This document shows, one piece after another, positions 15,325-27,100 of a stretch of DNA of 64,000 nt. The notes beneath the pieces are model-generated. The model was not told the origin of the DNA, made no database searches, and worked only from the letters and a program-made list of their open reading frames with translations. The DNA lies in NCBI GenBank assembly GCA_942492815.1, contig OW818658.1:6820001-6884000 (forward strand), read 5' to 3'. Origin of the DNA: JAEUWI01 sp942492815 (GTDB lineage: Bacteria > Hydrogenedentota > Hydrogenedentia > Hydrogenedentales > JAEUWI01). Each line of letters opens with the position of its first letter. The first letter of the stretch is position 1. Made by a program: the position numbers and the translations under genes.

Positions 15325-16773
15325 ATGGCCGGCTCCAAGGCCCTTGTAAAGGCGCAGACGCTGAAGGGATTCCAGGACTTCCTCTCGGGAGAGGTGATGC
15401 TGCGCAACGAAGTCATGCGCCGTATCGAAGCCATCTTTCAGACCTATGGGTTTGCCCCCGTGGAGACACCCGCCCTGGAGTATCTTGATGTGCTCCTTGG
15501 TGCGGGCGGGGAGGAGACCAATAAGGAGCTTTTCCGCCTGGAGAGCCCCGAAGGTGAGGCCATTGCCCTCCGCTTCGACCTCACGGTACCCTTTGCACGG
15601 CTCCTGTCCCAATATCCCGAACACATCAAGGCCCCCTTCCGGCGCTATGCCATGGGTCCGGTCTGGCGCGCGGACAAGCCCGGTCCCGGCCGCTTTCGCC
15701 AGTTTACCCAGGTGGACATTGATGCCGCCGGCGCGACGGCCATGGCGGTGGATGGCGAAATCATCGCGGTCATGTGCGCCGTGATGGCGGCCCTGGAGGT
15801 CCCCGAGTACCTGGTGCTGATAAACAACCGCAAGCTGATCGATGCTCTCCTCGAAGATTGCGGCATCGTGGAGCCCGGCCGGCAGAAGCATGTCCTTCGC
15901 GTGATCGACAAGCTGGGAAAAGCCGGTGCCGCCAATGTGCGTCTGGAGCTGGGTGGCGGCCGGGTAGATGACTCTGGGGACCCCATCCCCGGCGTAGGGC
16001 TGGAGGAAGCCACGATTGACCGCATCATGGGCTTCGTGGCCATCGCCGGGGAAAGCCGTGGGGACATCCTGACGGCGATGGAAGGGGCCCTGTCGGGCAG
16101 TCCGCTGGCGGTGGAAGCCCTGGCGGAGATGCGGGAGCTGGCGGAGGCCCTGGAAGCGCTCGGTGTGGATGAGGCCCGCACCCGCTTCGATCCGAGTCTG
16201 GCCCGCGGCCTTGATTACTACACCGGCCCCGTCTTTGAGATGATTCTACCCCAGGCGCCCGCCTTTGGCACCGTAATGGGTGGAGGACGCTATAACCAGC
16301 TCGTGGAGCGCTTTGCCCACCAGGCGATTCCCTGTACGGGCATGTCGGTCGGGCTGGATCGGCTGCTGGCGGCGCTGCTGCATCTGGGAAGCCTGCGCCC
16401 CGTCTCCACGCCGGTGCAGGCCCTGGTAGTGACCATGGGCAACGTGCCCAAAGCCGAAACCCTGAAGGTGGCCCGGGAGCTTCGGGAGGCGGGAATCCGC
16501 ACCGAAACCTACTTCGCCAGCAAGAAGAAGATGCAGATGGGCAACCAACTGAGCCACGCCGACCACTACGGGATTCCCGCCGCCGTAATTATCGGGGAAG
16601 ACGAGATTGCCCAGGGGGTGGTGTCCGTGAAGGACCTGAACGCGGGCAAGACGGGTCGAGAAGAGATTGCCGACCGGGAGGCCTATCGCGAGGCCGGCAA
16701 GACCGGCCAGGTCACCGTGGCCCGGAGCGAAATGGTGTCGGCCGTGCGTTCAGTGTTGGGGTTCCCGTTGTGA
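15325..16773 (+). CDS. hisS: Histidyl-tRNA synthetase
   Basis: The protein charges tRNA-His with histidine in the cytoplasm. The 482-residue class II synthetase shows TLKGFQDFLSGE at the N-terminus, motif 2 region FRRYAMGPVWRADKPGPGRFRQFTQVD as short blocks (RYAMGPVWRADK, RFRQFTQVDIDAAG), the histidine-specific GLDYYTGPVFE, GGGRYNQLVERF and motif 3 GMSVGLDRLL, then a C-terminal anticodon-binding domain. It is longer than the E. coli enzyme (424) because of an insert around residues 160-280. Start ATG 15325 follows AGAAGG (15315-15320). It appears monocistronic. Confidence 0.96.
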   Translation: MAGSKALVKAQTLKGFQDFLSGEVMLRNEVMRRIEAIFQTYGFAPVETPALEYLDVLLGAGGEETNKELFRLESPEGEAIALRFDLTVPFARLLSQYPEHIKAPFRRYAMGPVWRADKPGPGRFRQFTQVDIDAAGATAMAVDGEIIAVMCAVMAALEVPEYLVLINNRKLIDALLEDCGIVEPGRQKHVLRVIDKLGKAGAANVRLELGGGRVDDSGDPIPGVGLEEATIDRIMGFVAIAGESRGDILTAMEGALSGSPLAVEALAEMRELAEALEALGVDEARTRFDPSLARGLDYYTGPVFEMILPQAPAFGTVMGGGRYNQLVERFAHQAIPCTGMSVGLDRLLAALLHLGSLRPVSTPVQALVVTMGNVPKAETLKVARELREAGIRTETYFASKKKMQMGNQLSHADHYGIPAAVIIGEDEIAQGVVSVKDLNAGKTGREEIADREAYREAGKTGQVTVARSEMVSAVRSVLGFPL

Positions 16774-17140
16774 TCGCGGGTCCGACGCAAAGTTGAACTG
16801 TCCAACCGTAGAAGCAGACAATACAACGTGACCTGCCTGCGGGAATCCGGCATGTCCGTGGAAGCGTATACGGCGGTGGCCCGAGGCACCCGGCACGGTA
16901 GAATATTCCCAGGAACAGTAACCGTAACATTTTTCGCATTTTTGCATCGTCCTTGTTAAGAAAAGGCTTGCGGTTCAGCGTCTTACGGTATATGCTAGAT
17001 ACACTTATGAAGAAATCATTTCGTCCTGGACGAGTGCCGGGGCGCGTTCGTCGCACGGTTGACCGGTTTAGTCGTGCGTTCGGGTGGGCTACGGGGTGGC
17101 TTGTGTTTGGGAACACATCAACCTGGCAACGAAGTAAGGT
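16774..17140 (+). promoter_or_regulatory. Intergenic region with probable promoter and operator-like palindrome
   Basis: I see no convincing gene in this gap. A plausible sigma-70 promoter is TTGCGG (16968-16973), 17 bp, TATGCT (16991-16996), giving a leader of about 138 nt for the giant gene at 17141. A perfect palindrome TGTGTT-N4-AACACA (17102-17117) lies 23 bp before that start and could be an operator. Function is inferred from position only. Confidence 0.4.
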
Positions 17141-20100
17141 ATGACAATGCGCAACAAGCTTTGTGTGAAGAAACTCGCTTTTTGGGGAGGCCGGGCCACC
17201 GGGCTCGGACTGGCCCTGCTGCTTCTGCTGCTTGGTGCCGCGCCGGAGGTCTCCGCGGACACCTATCGCGTCACGGAGCCCAACGGTGTCGACGCGGCCA
17301 ACAATGATCCGGGTGACTACAGTGACGAAGTGCCGGGTGATGGTATTGCAGAGATCTACTTCGGCAGTGGTCGCGCCTCGCTGAGGTCCGCGCTAGAGGA
17401 GTCGAATCGCTTGCCGGGGCACGATATAATTATCCTGCAGATCTCCACATCTACATTGAAGTTGCGCACTGCCCTTCCCAGGATCACGGATCCCGCTGGC
17501 GTGACGATCATGGCCGAGGGCGAAGCCAATTTCGTGCTCGATGGCGGCGAAGTCACGAACCGGCTTGCGGCTTATATCGGGCTGTTGAAAGCGCAGTTTG
17601 ATACGCTGGATGGCAACAACAACGATCTGCTTAGTTTCAACGAATGCGGCGGCATCCCTTTCGACGACTACAGGGCCATTCTTCACAATCTGAGCGGGCT
17701 TCGTCGGGTGGACTTTAACGCCCTGGACGCGAACGAAGACAACGCCCTGTCGATGGAGGAGCTGGACGAATTCAAGCCCTTCGAGTCCGGCCTCCAAATT
17801 CATTCGCCCAACAACGTCCTGATGAACATCTCAGTGGTGAATTTTCCCCGACACGGTATCCTGCTCGACACCGACGAGTCCGACGACAACATCATCCAGG
17901 GCTGCAACATCGGCAATACGGGCACGGGCGACGCGGGCAACAAAGAGCACGGCATCATTCTTTCCAACGGCGCTGAAAACAACCTTATCGGCGGAACGAC
18001 GGAGGCGGAGCGCTGCGTCATTTCGGGTAACGGCACCAACGAACTGCTCATGGAGGGTGAGGTTGTACTTGGCCCGCTCCACTTGGGCCACGGCGTGTTG
18101 ATCATCGGGCCCACGACGACGGGCAACCGGATTATCGGTAACTATATCGGCACCAATGATACCGGTTCGGCCTCCATTTCAAACGCCTTCAGCGGCGTGG
18201 TGATCAAGGAAGGGGCCAGCGGGAATATCATCGGCGGCTCCAATGGCGGAGAGGGCAACGTGATCTCCGGCAACGGCGATGGCAGCACCGGTTGTCCCGA
18301 CAACTGCGGCAACGGCGCCCAGAACCAGTATGGCAACGGCATCTACATCGATGGTACACCCATGGATGGCATTTCCAGCACGGACAACGTAATCCAGGGC
18401 AATATAGTAGGGCGAGCCGCCGACCTGGCTCCGCTACGTAATTCCACCGCAGGCATCCGGCTGGATGGAACGACGGGCAACCTCATTGGCGGCGCGGTCG
18501 CGGGCGCAGGTAATCGCGTTTCTAATCACAGCGCGACCAATTTCATCAGCGACGGCATTGCCCTTATCAGCACGACGGACGTACGGGTCGAGGGCAACTT
18601 TCTAGACGGCAATTACGACGGGCTTTCGCTGAGTTCGAGCATTAACGCCACCATAGGCAGTCCGGGTGCCGGCAACGTGTTTTTCAGCAACACAAGAGGC
18701 GCGGTCTTGGGCAGTGGCCTGGACAACGTATTTCAGGGGAATTTCATCGGTCTGGACGAAACGGGCACGGTCGGGCGTGGGAATAACTGGTCTGGTCTGT
18801 ACGTCTCGGGCGTGCAGCAAAATCTGCTCATCGGCGGCACAGGCGAAGGCGAAGGAAACGTGTTCTCGGGGAATGCGAACAACGGTCTGATCATAAGTGG
18901 TATAACGCCAATTTCTGCACTCGGTGAGCCGGTCGTATTCGTGCAAGGAAACAAATTCGGTACCGATATAACCGGTGGCGTCGCCATACCGAATGGCGTC
19001 ATGGGTATTCTGCTTGATGCCGGCGCGCGCAACGTCCTCATTGGCGGCACGGGTGAGGGCGAGGGGAATCTTATCTCCGGCAACGGCGCGGACGGTGTTC
19101 GCGTTGCCCGCAGCGCCGATTTTGCCGGCGAGCCGAACTACGTCCGTATTTACGGCAATTCCATCGGCCTGGCCGGCGCGGGGAGCGGTTTCATCCCCAA
19201 TACGGGCAGCGGTGTGAGTGTCTACGAAGGCGGCAATCAGGTCTTAGTCGGCGGTACGGGCGACGGCGAAGCCAACGTCATTGCGGGCAATGGCGAGTAT
19301 GCGGTCAGTGTCAAGGGCGGCAGTCTGGAAACAACCCACGAGGTTACCGTCCGCGGCAACTCCATTTACAGCAATGTGATCGCGGCGATTGAACTGTCCG
19401 ATGGCGCAAATGACGACATGACCCCGCCGACCATTACCCTCCTCGGGCCGGTCCGCGGTACGGCGGTTCCAAACTCGACCATTGACCTCTACGCCGATGC
19501 CGGTAATCAGGGCCGTTTCTACCTCGGTGAGGGCGTGACGGACGGCGCGGGCAATTTCAGTGTGGCGGCGGATTTGAGCGGACTTACGGTCAACCAACTG
19601 ACGGCAACCGCGACCAACGCGGCCGGAAGCACCTCGGAATTCTCCGAGCCCTTCGAGATCGTGCCGCCGTCCATCGACGAGCACCCCGTCAGTGTAGTGG
19701 TGGTGGAAGGCGACGCCTTTGTCCTTGCCACGACGGCATCCGGTTCGGCCCCGCTGGCCTACCAGTGGCAGTTCCTGCCCGTGGATGGCGGCGAGTTTGA
19801 GGATGTGGCGGACGACGCTTCGTTCACCGGCGCCCTCACCAACACGCTGAGCAATTCCAATACGCGCCTGACCGACGAAGGCAGCTATCAGTGCGTGGTG
19901 AGCAATGCGGTGGATACGGTCACGACAATCGTAGTCTCCGTGGACGTCGTCCCGGCGAACACCGATACCGCGCTGGTTTCCGGGTTGACTGACGTCTCCG
20001 ATGCCAACACGAATTCCCCGGCCCACCTGATTGTGGATCCCGGTGCAGACGGCGTGATCTCCCTGCGTGAAGCGATCATCGCGGCAAACAACCGCGCGGG

Positions 20101-23100
20101 CGCGGACACCATCACCTTCAACGTGGCGGGCACGATTACCCTTCAGGGCGGTCTGCCAAGCCTGAACGATGCGGATGGTGGCACCACCATCGACGGCGCG
20201 GGCGACATCGTTCTGGACGGCGCCAATCTCGGCGGCAGCATTGTCGGCCTGCAGCTCTCCAGCGCCGAAAACGTGCTTTCGGGCCTCACTATCATCAACT
20301 TCCCCGGCCATGGCGTGGGCATCTCGGGCGCCACGGCGACGGCCAACAGTGTGGTTGGCTGCCTCATCGGTACCAACGGCACGGCCATCCGGGGCAACGG
20401 CGGCCACGGTATCGAGATCGCGGACCTCGCTGCGGATAACATCATCGGCGGTGTGGACGCGGCCAGCCGCAACATCATCTCCGGTAATGAGCGCAGCGGC
20501 GTCTACGTCACGGGCGCACCGAATACCGTGATTGCCGGCAACTACATCGGCCTTTCGGCCAGCGGCCTGGCGGCGATCGCCAACAACGAAGCCGGTGTCA
20601 CGCTGATCAACGGCACCACGGGTACCGCAATCGGCAGTGATGTCGAAGGCGAAGGCAACGTAATCTCCGCGAACAACGATTCCGGTGTCGTGATCAGTGG
20701 CGCGACGACCACGGGCAACACGGTCGCGGGCAATATTATCGGTCTGGCCGCCAACGCGGTCGGCCAACTCGGCAACGTGGAGCAGGGCATCGCCCTCTTC
20801 GACGGCGCTTCCGGAAATATCATCGGCGGCACGGCGGTTGAAGCCGGAAACGTCATCGGCGGCAACGCCGGCGCGGCGGTGCTGGTGGATGGCGCGGCAA
20901 CGATTCAGAACACCATTCGTTTCAACCAGATTACCGGCAATTTCAGCGCCGGTATCGAATTGAGCAACGACGGTAACCTTCACTTGGCGGCTCCGGTAAT
21001 CACCGGTCTGGGCTCGGTGGACGGCACGGCGGTTCCAGGGGCCACAGTGGACCTCTACGCGAGCTCCGACGGGCAGGGTGAAACCTACCTCGCGACGGCC
21101 GTGGCCGACGGCAACGGCGACTTCACCAGCCCGGTTGACGTGGAGGCGGTTGTGGGTCTGTTCATTACCGCAACGGCCACGGATGCTTCGGGCAACACGT
21201 CCGAGTTCAGCGAAGGGTTCTTCGTGGACCTTGAGCCCCCGGTGCTTACCCTGCTGGGTGCGACGCCGGTGACCGTTCAGTGCGGCGGCCTCTATGACGA
21301 TGCCGGTGCGACGGCGAGCGACGATGTGGACGGCAATATAACCCACCGAATTGTAGAGACCATCACCTTCGGCGGCAATGTGGTTGCGTCGGTCAACACC
21401 AGCGTGCTGGGTACCTACACGATCCTCTACGAGGTGAGCGACAATGCGGGCCAGGTGGCCACGCCGGTGACGCGCACGGTGGACGTGGTCGATACGACGG
21501 TGCCGGTGATCACGCTGAATGGCGCTTCGGCCCTGCTGCTGGAATGCGGCGCGGCCTACACGGAAGCGGGTGCCTCCGCGACCGACGGCTGCGACGGGGA
21601 CCTTGAAGTGACTATCCTCGGCACGGTCGATCCGACCACGCCGGGCGTCTACCCGATCCTGTACCGCGTAAGCGATGCCCAGGGCAATGCCGCCGTGGAT
21701 GTGACCCGCACCGTCACGGTGGCGGACACGACGCGCCCGGTCATTTCCGTGCTGGGTTCGCTTGCTGTGACCCTGGAGTGCGGCGATCCCTACCTGGACG
21801 CCGGGGCGACGGTCTCCGATACCTGCGATTCCGCGGTTGAAGTGGAAACGGACAATCCCGTGTCGCCGGGCGTTCCGGGCGTTTACACCGTGCTGTACGA
21901 TGCCACCGATGCTTCGGGCAACGAGGCCGGTCAGGCCTTCCGCACGGTCACCGTGGTGGACACGACGTCCCCGGAGATCACACTCCTGGGCGGCAGCGAC
22001 CTTACGGTTGAATGTGGTCTCCCCTACAACGAGCCGGGTGCGGTCGTGAGCGATACCTGCGAGAACGACCTCGACTTTATCGTAACGGGCACGGTCAACA
22101 CCAGCGCCCCGGGCAACTACACCCTGGTCTACTCAGCCAGCGACTCGGCCGGCAACGTGGCGGAGACGGTGACGCGTATCGTTCGCGTCGCGGACAATGC
22201 CCTGCCGGTGATCACGCTGAACGGCGCTTCCACGGTGAACGTGGAGTGCGGCGGGACCTACACGGAAGCGGGGGCCACGGCCAACGACAACTGTGAAGGC
22301 GACCTGAGTGACGCCATCGTGATTTCTGGTTCCGTGAACACGAACGTGGCGGGGACCTATACCATCAACTACGACGTGGCCGACAGCATCGGCAACCGTG
22401 CCGCGCGTGTATCCCGCACCGTGATCGTGGCGGTCTGTCCGGCGCCCTGTGAAGAGCAGTGCGCGGGCGATCCCGACAATGCCATCGACGAAGACGGCGA
22501 CGGTCTCACGGCGTGTATCGAAACCTGCCTGGGCACGAGCGACTCCGTTATCGACAGTGACGGCGATGGCGTGCCGGACGGCACGGAAGTCGACAACGGC
22601 ACGGATCCCGTGCTGCCCGATTCCGAGCTGGATATCGACGGCGACGGCCTGACCCAGTTGGAAGAGTTCATCTTCGATTCGGATGCGCTCGACCCGAACA
22701 GCCCGGCGATTTCCTTCTTCGTCTCGGCGGGCGGTGCCGACACGGTCGGCGGCGGCAGTTCTACTTCGCCGTGGGCCACTATCTCCTATGCGATTGCCCA
22801 GTCGGGCGCCTCGGCGGTTAACCCCGTTCGCATCATCATTGCGGATGGCAACTATCCCGAAGACGTGGAGCTGCTGCCCTGGGTGACCCTCGTGGGCGCC
22901 GTGGGCGCGCTGCCGCGTATTGAAGGCACGGTGTTCGGTGCGCACAACAGCGGCATGGTGAACATCGAAATTGCCGCCTTCACCAGCGACGAAGTGATGC
23001 TGGTGATGGACAACGTGGCAATGAGCCTGGAGAATGTGGTGTTCCGTGGATCGGCAGCCCGACCGGCGGCCGGCATCCTGGCGGACGGCGCGCTTACGGC

Positions 23101-23857
23101 AGACAGCACGATTGACGGCTGCTTCTTCACGAGCGTTTCCATCGGCATCGACGTGGGCGGCGCGCTGCCCATTATCCGCCGCTGCACCTTCGAGGACACG
23201 ACCATTGCGGGTGTCTTCGTGCGCGGCACGGCCACCATCGGCGCGGGTGCGTCGATGGGCGATGTGGACGATCCTTCCACCGGCTCCAACCTGTTCAGCG
23301 GGATCACACAGGGCCGTGCGATCATCAATGAACTCGACACGACGCTCCTGGCCCAGCAAAACGACTGGGGCACGCTGGATGTGAATCTGGTTCAGCGCGA
23401 TCTCGTGAGCGGTCGGGTAACGGTTGCTCCGCTGCTCACACCGGGCAGCGCGGCCGACACGGCCAGCCTGTACGTAACCGTCTGGACGGCCGAGACCCAG
23501 AACCGGATTCGCACGGCGGCCGTAACGGCCTCCGCGAGTGGTGGTGCTTCGGTAACGGTGGAAGCCAACAGCAACGGGGTCTACTCCCTGCCCATCCTTC
23601 GGGCGGGAACGTACACCATCGACGTTGATGCGGACGGCTACGAAGGCCAGACGCTGTCGGTGACGCTGGAGGCGGGCCAGCTCGGTTCTCAGATCGTGGC
23701 CCTGCAGTTGCCCGAAGACAAAGTCGGCGGCCCGAGCTGCTACGGCGAGCCGGGTTCATCCCTGGGCTTCGGGCTGAGCGACCTTCTGGTGGCGGCGCTG
23801 TTGCTCGGCGGATTGCTGGCGGGCTCCCGGTTCTGGCGGGTTGGCGCGAAGAACTGA
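17141..23857 (+). CDS. Giant secreted multidomain beta-helix protein 1
   Basis: This 2238-residue protein has a signal peptide (about 1-40) and these domains in order. Two EF-hand-like Asp loops (about 155-210). Right-handed beta-helix repeats rich in NVIGGT/GNVISGN (about 215-760). An Ig-like domain (about 842-937). A CSLREA-type motif GVISLREAI (about 970) with a second beta-helix (to about 1270). About five DUF5011-like Ig domains, each with VxCGxxYxxAGA (about 1367-1767). Thrombospondin-3-like DxDGDG calcium repeats (about 1780-1850). A third pectin-lyase-like fold (about 1857-2090). A carboxypeptidase-regulatory-like domain. A tail with C2200, SDLL, a hydrophobic helix and Arg. Probably a cell-surface adhesin or glycan-binding protein; no catalytic site seen. 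ATG 17147 is an alternative start with better spacing to TAAGG. Confidence 0.9.
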   Translation: MTMRNKLCVKKLAFWGGRATGLGLALLLLLLGAAPEVSADTYRVTEPNGVDAANNDPGDYSDEVPGDGIAEIYFGSGRASLRSALEESNRLPGHDIIILQISTSTLKLRTALPRITDPAGVTIMAEGEANFVLDGGEVTNRLAAYIGLLKAQFDTLDGNNNDLLSFNECGGIPFDDYRAILHNLSGLRRVDFNALDANEDNALSMEELDEFKPFESGLQIHSPNNVLMNISVVNFPRHGILLDTDESDDNIIQGCNIGNTGTGDAGNKEHGIILSNGAENNLIGGTTEAERCVISGNGTNELLMEGEVVLGPLHLGHGVLIIGPTTTGNRIIGNYIGTNDTGSASISNAFSGVVIKEGASGNIIGGSNGGEGNVISGNGDGSTGCPDNCGNGAQNQYGNGIYIDGTPMDGISSTDNVIQGNIVGRAADLAPLRNSTAGIRLDGTTGNLIGGAVAGAGNRVSNHSATNFISDGIALISTTDVRVEGNFLDGNYDGLSLSSSINATIGSPGAGNVFFSNTRGAVLGSGLDNVFQGNFIGLDETGTVGRGNNWSGLYVSGVQQNLLIGGTGEGEGNVFSGNANNGLIISGITPISALGEPVVFVQGNKFGTDITGGVAIPNGVMGILLDAGARNVLIGGTGEGEGNLISGNGADGVRVARSADFAGEPNYVRIYGNSIGLAGAGSGFIPNTGSGVSVYEGGNQVLVGGTGDGEANVIAGNGEYAVSVKGGSLETTHEVTVRGNSIYSNVIAAIELSDGANDDMTPPTITLLGPVRGTAVPNSTIDLYADAGNQGRFYLGEGVTDGAGNFSVAADLSGLTVNQLTATATNAAGSTSEFSEPFEIVPPSIDEHPVSVVVVEGDAFVLATTASGSAPLAYQWQFLPVDGGEFEDVADDASFTGALTNTLSNSNTRLTDEGSYQCVVSNAVDTVTTIVVSVDVVPANTDTALVSGLTDVSDANTNSPAHLIVDPGADGVISLREAIIAANNRAGADTITFNVAGTITLQGGLPSLNDADGGTTIDGAGDIVLDGANLGGSIVGLQLSSAENVLSGLTIINFPGHGVGISGATATANSVVGCLIGTNGTAIRGNGGHGIEIADLAADNIIGGVDAASRNIISGNERSGVYVTGAPNTVIAGNYIGLSASGLAAIANNEAGVTLINGTTGTAIGSDVEGEGNVISANNDSGVVISGATTTGNTVAGNIIGLAANAVGQLGNVEQGIALFDGASGNIIGGTAVEAGNVIGGNAGAAVLVDGAATIQNTIRFNQITGNFSAGIELSNDGNLHLAAPVITGLGSVDGTAVPGATVDLYASSDGQGETYLATAVADGNGDFTSPVDVEAVVGLFITATATDASGNTSEFSEGFFVDLEPPVLTLLGATPVTVQCGGLYDDAGATASDDVDGNITHRIVETITFGGNVVASVNTSVLGTYTILYEVSDNAGQVATPVTRTVDVVDTTVPVITLNGASALLLECGAAYTEAGASATDGCDGDLEVTILGTVDPTTPGVYPILYRVSDAQGNAAVDVTRTVTVADTTRPVISVLGSLAVTLECGDPYLDAGATVSDTCDSAVEVETDNPVSPGVPGVYTVLYDATDASGNEAGQAFRTVTVVDTTSPEITLLGGSDLTVECGLPYNEPGAVVSDTCENDLDFIVTGTVNTSAPGNYTLVYSASDSAGNVAETVTRIVRVADNALPVITLNGASTVNVECGGTYTEAGATANDNCEGDLSDAIVISGSVNTNVAGTYTINYDVADSIGNRAARVSRTVIVAVCPAPCEEQCAGDPDNAIDEDGDGLTACIETCLGTSDSVIDSDGDGVPDGTEVDNGTDPVLPDSELDIDGDGLTQLEEFIFDSDALDPNSPAISFFVSAGGADTVGGGSSTSPWATISYAIAQSGASAVNPVRIIIADGNYPEDVELLPWVTLVGAVGALPRIEGTVFGAHNSGMVNIEIAAFTSDEVMLVMDNVAMSLENVVFRGSAARPAAGILADGALTADSTIDGCFFTSVSIGIDVGGALPIIRRCTFEDTTIAGVFVRGTATIGAGASMGDVDDPSTGSNLFSGITQGRAIINELDTTLLAQQNDWGTLDVNLVQRDLVSGRVTVAPLLTPGSAADTASLYVTVWTAETQNRIRTAAVTASASGGASVTVEANSNGVYSLPILRAGTYTIDVDADGYEGQTLSVTLEAGQLGSQIVALQLPEDKVGGPSCYGEPGSSLGFGLSDLLVAALLLGGLLAGSRFWRVGAKN

Positions 23858-23872
23858 TCCTGAAAAATACGG

Positions 23873-23913
23873 TCCGGGCGGCGCGCAGCGACTGCGCACC
23901 GCCCGGATTTTTT
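23873..23913 (+). terminator. Rho-independent terminator of giant gene 1
   Basis: Inverted repeat arms 23873-23888 and 23892-23907 (TCCGGGCGG-GCGCAG paired with CTGCGC-CCGCCCGGA, one mismatch) are followed by TTTTTT at 23908-23913. Confidence 0.92.
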
Positions 23914-24045
23914 GTTTCTATCATGTTCCATATCAAGGGGATATAGTTGTCCGGGCTCGCCTCGGCGCCCGGCAGGCGTGACGAATTGCAGGCTGGGTCA
24001 TACTGTATGTGGCTGTCAACGATACTTGGTGAGCAGAAGAACCAC

Positions 24046-24072
24046 TTGACAATAGAGATCGTCGGGTATAAT
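24046..24072 (+). promoter_or_regulatory. Sigma-70 promoter of giant gene 2
   Basis: Perfect hexamers TTGACA (24046-24051) and TATAAT (24067-24072) are separated by 15 bp. The spacing is shorter than the ideal 17 bp. It lies about 108 bp upstream of the start at 24180. Confidence 0.7.
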
Positions 24073-24179
24073 AAGACGAGTGTGAACGGATCTTACTGCG
24101 CCGTGGTGTGCGTGCGCGATCCAGGCAAACGAGTTATGAAGAAGGGTCGCCGCGAGCCGTGGCGATACAGGCGGGTGTA

Positions 24180-27100
24180 ATGATGATACAGATCAGGGCC
24201 ACGTGTGGCGTAGTGTTTCTTGTGGGTGTCCTGTCGGTGCTGTCCAGTCCAACCTGGGCGGGCACCGCGGTGGTTGATACCCTGAACGACGTGCTGGATG
24301 GTGATGTGACTTCGCTCACCTCGCTGGCTGCGACGCCGGGCGCGGACGGTGAGATTTCGTTGCGTGAGGCTATTCAGGCATCGAATAACTCATTTGGCGA
24401 GGACACTATCACGTTCTCGGTCCCGGGCACGATCAGCGTGCTGTCGGCACTGCCCACCCTCAGCGACACGACCGGCGGCACGACCATCACGGGTGCCGCG
24501 CAGATTGTGCTGGACAACGGCAGCGGCTTGCAGACCGTCGACGGACTGACGGTGACGACCCAGGGCAATGAGATCCAGGGGCTCACGATCCAGGGCTTTG
24601 CCAAGGGCATTTACCTCACCGGATCGTCCGCCAAAACTAACTTTGTTATCGGTTGCCACGTGGGTGGCCAGCGCACGGGCGAGGGGGTCCTGATCAATCC
24701 GAACAGCATTGGCGTGGTTATCGGCGAGGGTGCCCGGGAGAACATAATCGGCGCTGCGGCGGCAGACAGCGGCAACACCCTTTCAAACAACGCCCTGCAT
24801 GGGCTTATGATCGATAGCGGCGCGGCGGCGAACATGATCCTCCGCAACCGGATCGGGACTACGGCGGACGGACTGTCGGCGGCGCCAAACGAATTGAGTG
24901 GCCTGGTGATTAACAATGCCCACGGAAACGTCATCGGCAGCGCCATAGACGATGAAGGCAATGTTATCTCGGGCAATGCCGAGAACGGCGTGATGATCCT
25001 CAACACATCCTCCCTCAACCTTATTCGCAACAACATCATCGGCCTTAACGCGAACAGCGACGCGGCTCTGCCCAATACCACGGGGATCCTCATCGGATCC
25101 AGTTCGATCAACAATACGATTGGCGACACGGTGTCTGGGAATGGCAACAACATCGGTGGCAATACCGGCGACGGCATCTCGATTCAGAATGCCGGTTTCA
25201 ACCAGATCTTCAGCAATGTCATCGGCGGCTTCTTTGACGACGCGTACAATGTGGGCAATGGCGGAAATGGAATATCGGTGTCGGGGATTTCGGAGGGCAA
25301 CTTCATCGGCGACGAAACCTTTGCCACGGCGAACGAGATCAACTATAACGGCGGTGACGGCGTGCGCCTGGATGGATCGGCCACGCGCAAGAATCTGGTG
25401 AGCCAGAACGAGATATTTGGCAACGGCGGGATGCCCATCAGGATAATCAACGGCGCCCAGGAGGGGATATCGCCGCCGACTATACTTCCGCTGGATCCCG
25501 GAGGGATAGTATTCGGATCCACGGTGTCCTTTGGAACGGTAGAGCTATTCGAGTTGGCCGATGGCGCGCTCTTTTTTCTTGAGAGGGTCGTCGCCGACGC
25601 CAAGGGTGGATTTCAATCGGCGTCCCCGATTACGCGCATTGAGCGCAGCACGCTCGTGGCGACGGTAACGGATTCAAACCAGAATACATCCGAGTTCAGC
25701 CTGCCTCAGGTGATCCCCGTAACCTTGAACGCCAACCCGATCCAGTTGGTCGATCTGTTTCTGCAGTCTGATTTGAACCGCGACGAACGTCTCAGCCTCG
25801 CCGAATTTCAGGCTGCGACCGGGCGCGGCAGCACGACCTTTGATGCGGCCGACGTCGATGGCGACGGGCTGCTGACGTACGAAGAGCTGTTTGCGGCCTC
25901 GCTCGCGGAGGCGGCATTCACCTCGCTACAGGTGAACACGCTGGGCGACGTTTCCGACGCGCCCAATACATCGTCGGTGGCGTCGCTGCTGCTGGATCCG
26001 GGAGCGGATGGCAAGATTTCGCTCCGGGAGGCACTGCTCGCCACGCAGTTTGACTCCTCCGTATACATCACATTCTCCGAAGCGGGAACGATACAGCCAG
26101 GTTCGGAGCTTCCCGCGATCAGCGATATATCATCGCGGATCTATATCGACGGCAAGGGCGGGGTCGTACTCGATGGTAGCCTGCTTTCGAGCGATGAGAG
26201 CGGCCTGATCTTTACGGGAATCGGGAGCCAGGTTCTCGGGCTTCAGATCGTTAACTTTCCGGGTGCGGGAATCAAGCTGGCTGGCGGCGGCTCTTTCTCC
26301 AACCACGTATTCGACTGCCGGATTGGCACGGATGGAAACGGAGCCCAGGGCAACGGAATTGGTATCCTTATCACCGAAGCGTCGGAGAATAACGCCATCG
26401 GCGGCGGACTAAGCGCGCTGGGAAATCTCATCTCCGGTAACACGGTCGGGATCCGTGTTGAAGGTGTGGAGACCAGTTTCAATACGATCTCAGGCAATCT
26501 GATCGGCGTGAATGTGGCGGGCACCAGCGCGATCCCGAACGTGAAGAATGGCATCGAGCTGGCCAACGGGTCCAGCTTCAACTTCGTCATCGCCTTCGGA
26601 GCCTATGCCGTCCCCAACGTTATATCCGGCAATGGCGACGGATCCGCCGGCGGCGGTATTTCCATTACCGACGGATCCAACCGAAATTTCATCCTGGGCA
26701 ACGTAATCGGCTCAGGTGATGGGGGTACGCCCGCGCTTGGGAACAACCCTCATGGCATTGCGATCTCCGGCGGATCGAACACCAACTTTATTGGACTGGA
26801 TGAGGACTCGTCAGCCTTAGAAAAGTCCCTGTCGTTGCTTGCCGACGCGAAGACGGACGGGCCTCGGAAGGGGCTGGTGCCCGAGGACTTCCTGTCGCCG
26901 AACTTGATTGCCGACAACGTCAGCGACGGCGTGTCGATTGGTGGCGAAACCACCATCAAGAACACCATGTTCTACAATTCCATTTTCAACAACGGCGGTG
27001 AAGCCATCAAGCTCTCCGACGGCGCGAACGGTGGTATTGCCCCACCCGAGATCACGACGGCGCGCACGAGACTTGTCACGGGCAAGGGAGTGCCAAGCGG

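Noticed and set aside
16991..17144. Small upstream ORF coupled to giant gene 1
   Set aside because: It ends at the giant gene start, as a leader peptide would, but has no ribosome site and no conserved features; kept only as a possibility.
19244..21346. 700-codon minus-strand open frame
   Set aside because: It is antisense to giant gene 1; composition is that of a reverse-complemented repetitive gene.
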